NCBI GenBank assembly: GCA_001443455.1
Contig: LDXO01000001.1
Coordinates: 67,102 to 128,927, forward strand
Reading direction: 5' to 3'
Source of the DNA: Deltaproteobacteria bacterium CSP1-8
GTDB taxonomy: Bacteria > Desulfobacterota > Deferrimicrobia > Deferrimicrobiales > Deferrimicrobiaceae
DNA length: 61,826 bases
The position numbers and the translations under genes were made by a program. The notes under the pieces are model-generated. The model made no database searches. It worked only from the letters and a program-made list of their open reading frames with translations, and had not been told where the DNA came from. This document shows positions 60,612 to 61,826 of the stretch, piece after piece; the first letter of the stretch is position 1; each line of letters opens with the position of its first letter.

Positions 60612-61238
60612 ATGATGATTACAAACATCTACGTCGACGGCTTCAATCTTTATTACGGGGCCGTCAAGGGAACCCCCTACAAGTGGCTCAATATTGACCG
60701 CCTCTGCCGCTTGTTGCTTCCGAACCATTCGATAAACCGGATCAAATACTTCACGGCCAGGGTCAGCGCACGCCCCAACGATCCGGGACAGCCCATGAGA
60801 CAGGAAATCTACCTCAGGGCGTTGCGAACACTTCCCAACGTGGAGATCATATTCGGTCATTTTCTTACGAACGTTGTAAGCATGCCGTTGGCAGGATGCC
60901 CGTCAAGCAAACAAAAATACGCGTCCGTTGTAAAGACGGAAGAAAAAGGATCGGATGTGAATCTGGCGACGCATTTGCTCTACGACGGTTTCAAGGGGAA
61001 TTTTCAGGAGGCAGTTCTGATCACAAACGATTCTGATTTATTGGAACCGATAAAAATCATAACGGATGAGTTGAAATATCGTGTCGGGATACTCAACCCG
61101 CATCCTAAACCAAGTCGTGCGCTGGTCAGGTATGCTTCTTTCATAAAGAAAATCCGCAAGGGTGCCCTTTCCATAAGCCAATTCCCCACGCAATTGCAGG
61201 ACGGGAAAGGGGTATTCCACAAACCACCGACATGGTGA
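60612..61238 (+). CDS. NYN-domain (PIN-like) putative nuclease
   Basis: The 208-residue protein has the NYN/LabA pattern: YVDGFNLYYG with the first Asp (D9) and Asn (N12), a middle KGSDVNLATHLL with the second Asp, and VLITNDSDLLEPI with the terminal Asp pair. NYN proteins are PIN-fold RNases. The gene is more AT-rich than the window average and lies behind the restriction gene, which fits a defence role, though housekeeping NYN proteins exist. ATG codons at 60612 and 60615 are both usable. Confidence 0.87.
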   Translation: MMITNIYVDGFNLYYGAVKGTPYKWLNIDRLCRLLLPNHSINRIKYFTARVSARPNDPGQPMRQEIYLRALRTLPNVEIIFGHFLTNVVSMPLAGCPSSKQKYASVVKTEEKGSDVNLATHLLYDGFKGNFQEAVLITNDSDLLEPIKIITDELKYRVGILNPHPKPSRALVRYASFIKKIRKGALSISQFPTQLQDGKGVFHKPPTW

Positions 61239-61254
61239 TTGTTGTCCAACCGGG

Positions 61255-61743
61255 TTATTGTTCTGGATTCTCTGCTTTGGCGAGGTCCGTCTCCTTGGCC
61301 CCGGTGAGGACGGCAAGTTCTCCAGGGGTCGTTTGGAACATGTTGTTCGTCTCGCCCGCCGCGGGGTAGATCGTCCCGTAGCGGCGGAGCGAGGAGTCGA
61401 GGTAGACCGGCACCCCTTCGGGGAGCGCCACCGGCGAGACGGCGCCGACGGCGAACCCCGTGTGGGCGACCACGTCGTCGGGGCCCGCCAGCCGCACCTT
61501 TTTTCCCCCCCGAAGAGCCTTAACCTTCTTGAAATCGATCCGCCGGTCCCCCGAGATCACCACGACCACGGGCGCCCCGTCGACGAGGAGCAGGATCGTG
61601 TTGGCGATCTGACCCAGCTCCACCTCGAGTTCCCGCGCGGCGAGCTCCGCGTTGTGGGTCGACTCCTCGAAGGTGCGGATCTCTCCGCGGACGCCGTACG
61701 CCTCTAGGCAGGCCCGGACCTCCCGCTCCCCACGTTCCGCCAT
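61255..61743 (-). CDS. YbaK/EbsC-family aminoacyl-tRNA deacylase
   Basis: The 162-residue protein matches the YbaK/ProXp fold: TFEESTHNAELAA at the start, ANTILLLVDG, VVVISGDRRIDFKKVK with the conserved Lys, and GAVSPVALPEGVPVYLD. Members hydrolyse mischarged Cys- or Ala-tRNA(Pro). The ATG at 61743 has GGAGG upstream; an earlier in-frame start at 61776 is possible. It converges with the NYN gene, with 16 bases between the stops. Confidence 0.88.
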   Translation of the reverse strand: MAERGEREVRACLEAYGVRGEIRTFEESTHNAELAARELEVELGQIANTILLLVDGAPVVVVISGDRRIDFKKVKALRGGKKVRLAGPDDVVAHTGFAVGAVSPVALPEGVPVYLDSSLRRYGTIYPAAGETNNMFQTTPGELAVLTGAKETDLAKAENPEQ

Positions 61744-61817
61744 GTCTCCGCTCCTCCTTCCGGTTCGGTCAGGCATCGATTATAGCGTACCGTCTTGAAA
61801 ATGCGTCGAGGCTGGCG

Positions 61818-61826
61818 GGGGACACT
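61818..61826. repeat. start of another REP-like palindrome at the window edge
   Basis: The last nine bases are GGGGACACT, identical to the first nine of the left arm of copy 2, in an intergenic position. The remainder is outside the window. Confidence 0.4.

Noticed and set aside
1-61826. tRNA, rRNA genes and CRISPR arrays
   Set aside because: I read the intergenic gaps and saw no cloverleaf-like or rRNA-like sequence and no regularly spaced repeats; a covariance-model search could still find something missed.
61818-61826. End-of-window GGGGACACT as proof of a fourth palindrome
   Set aside because: Nine bases alone could occur by chance; it is listed only as a probable start of a copy.

Overview
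The window is GC-rich (roughly two thirds G+C by eye) with short intergenic gaps, many ATGA, GTGA and TTGA start/stop overlaps, lipoprotein and twin-arginine signals, and an unusual number of CxxCH haem motifs. Together with NrfD-type quinol complexes, TRAP transport, PAS/GAF hybrid histidine kinases and a Ros/MucR regulator, this suggests a Gram-negative, respiratory, metal- or syntroph-associated bacterium of the Desulfobacterota/Geobacter-like (deltaproteobacterial) sphere. That placement is inference from gene content; no rRNA or tRNA is present to confirm it.

Layout. (1) 1-5.5 kb: a translationally coupled sugar-phosphate operon, tal (5' truncated by the window edge)-gnd-zwf-pgl-glk-rpiB, covering glucose phosphorylation, the oxidative pentose phosphate branch and part of the non-oxidative branch. 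(2) 5.6-14.8 kb: two large PAS/GAF hybrid sensor kinases, transcribed divergently. The second runs into a TRAP cluster: TatT-like lipoprotein, DctP receptor and a fused DctQ-DctM permease. (3) 15-18.4 kb: a Rossmann/SLOG-like orphan, typA and a rubrerythrin-like diiron protein. (4) 18.5-31.1 kb: the standout region. Three complete NrfD-type membrane quinone oxidoreductase modules lie side by side: tetrahaem cytochrome/FeS/NrfD (+), a six-gene Qrc- or alternative-complex-III-like operon (-), and octahaem cytochrome/FeS/NrfD (+). Together they carry 21 CxxCH motifs. (5) 31.5-39 kb: metallophosphatase, MFS exporter, glgB, a glycine-zipper lipoprotein, an MBL hydrolase, a PPC-domain protein, a cytochrome P460 and a truncated GT39 remnant. 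(6) 39.1-47.3 kb: a flavin oxidoreductase, an HD-GYP/HEAT pair sharing a related N-terminal domain, an MEDS-PAS-GAF kinase and an MFS transporter. (7) 47.4-52.9 kb: a NUDIX-like tail, sixA, a tautomerase, a MucR-type regulator, superoxide dismutase with a clear terminator, and a kinase/sigma-54 response-regulator pair. (8) 53.1-61.2 kb: a defence island. It holds higBA with a perfect palindromic operator, a type III-like restriction-modification locus whose methyltransferase frame is broken by TAG inside the DPPY motif and by a later TGA, and a NYN-domain protein. A YbaK/ProX-like deacylase closes the window.

A family of dispersed intergenic repeats punctuates the window: a long GC-rich segment with its own hairpin, usually next to a GGGGACACTCCT...AGGAGTGTCCCC palindrome. 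They lie at 14.8, 17.5, 31.3 and (partial) 52.9 kb, and another appears to begin at the last bases.
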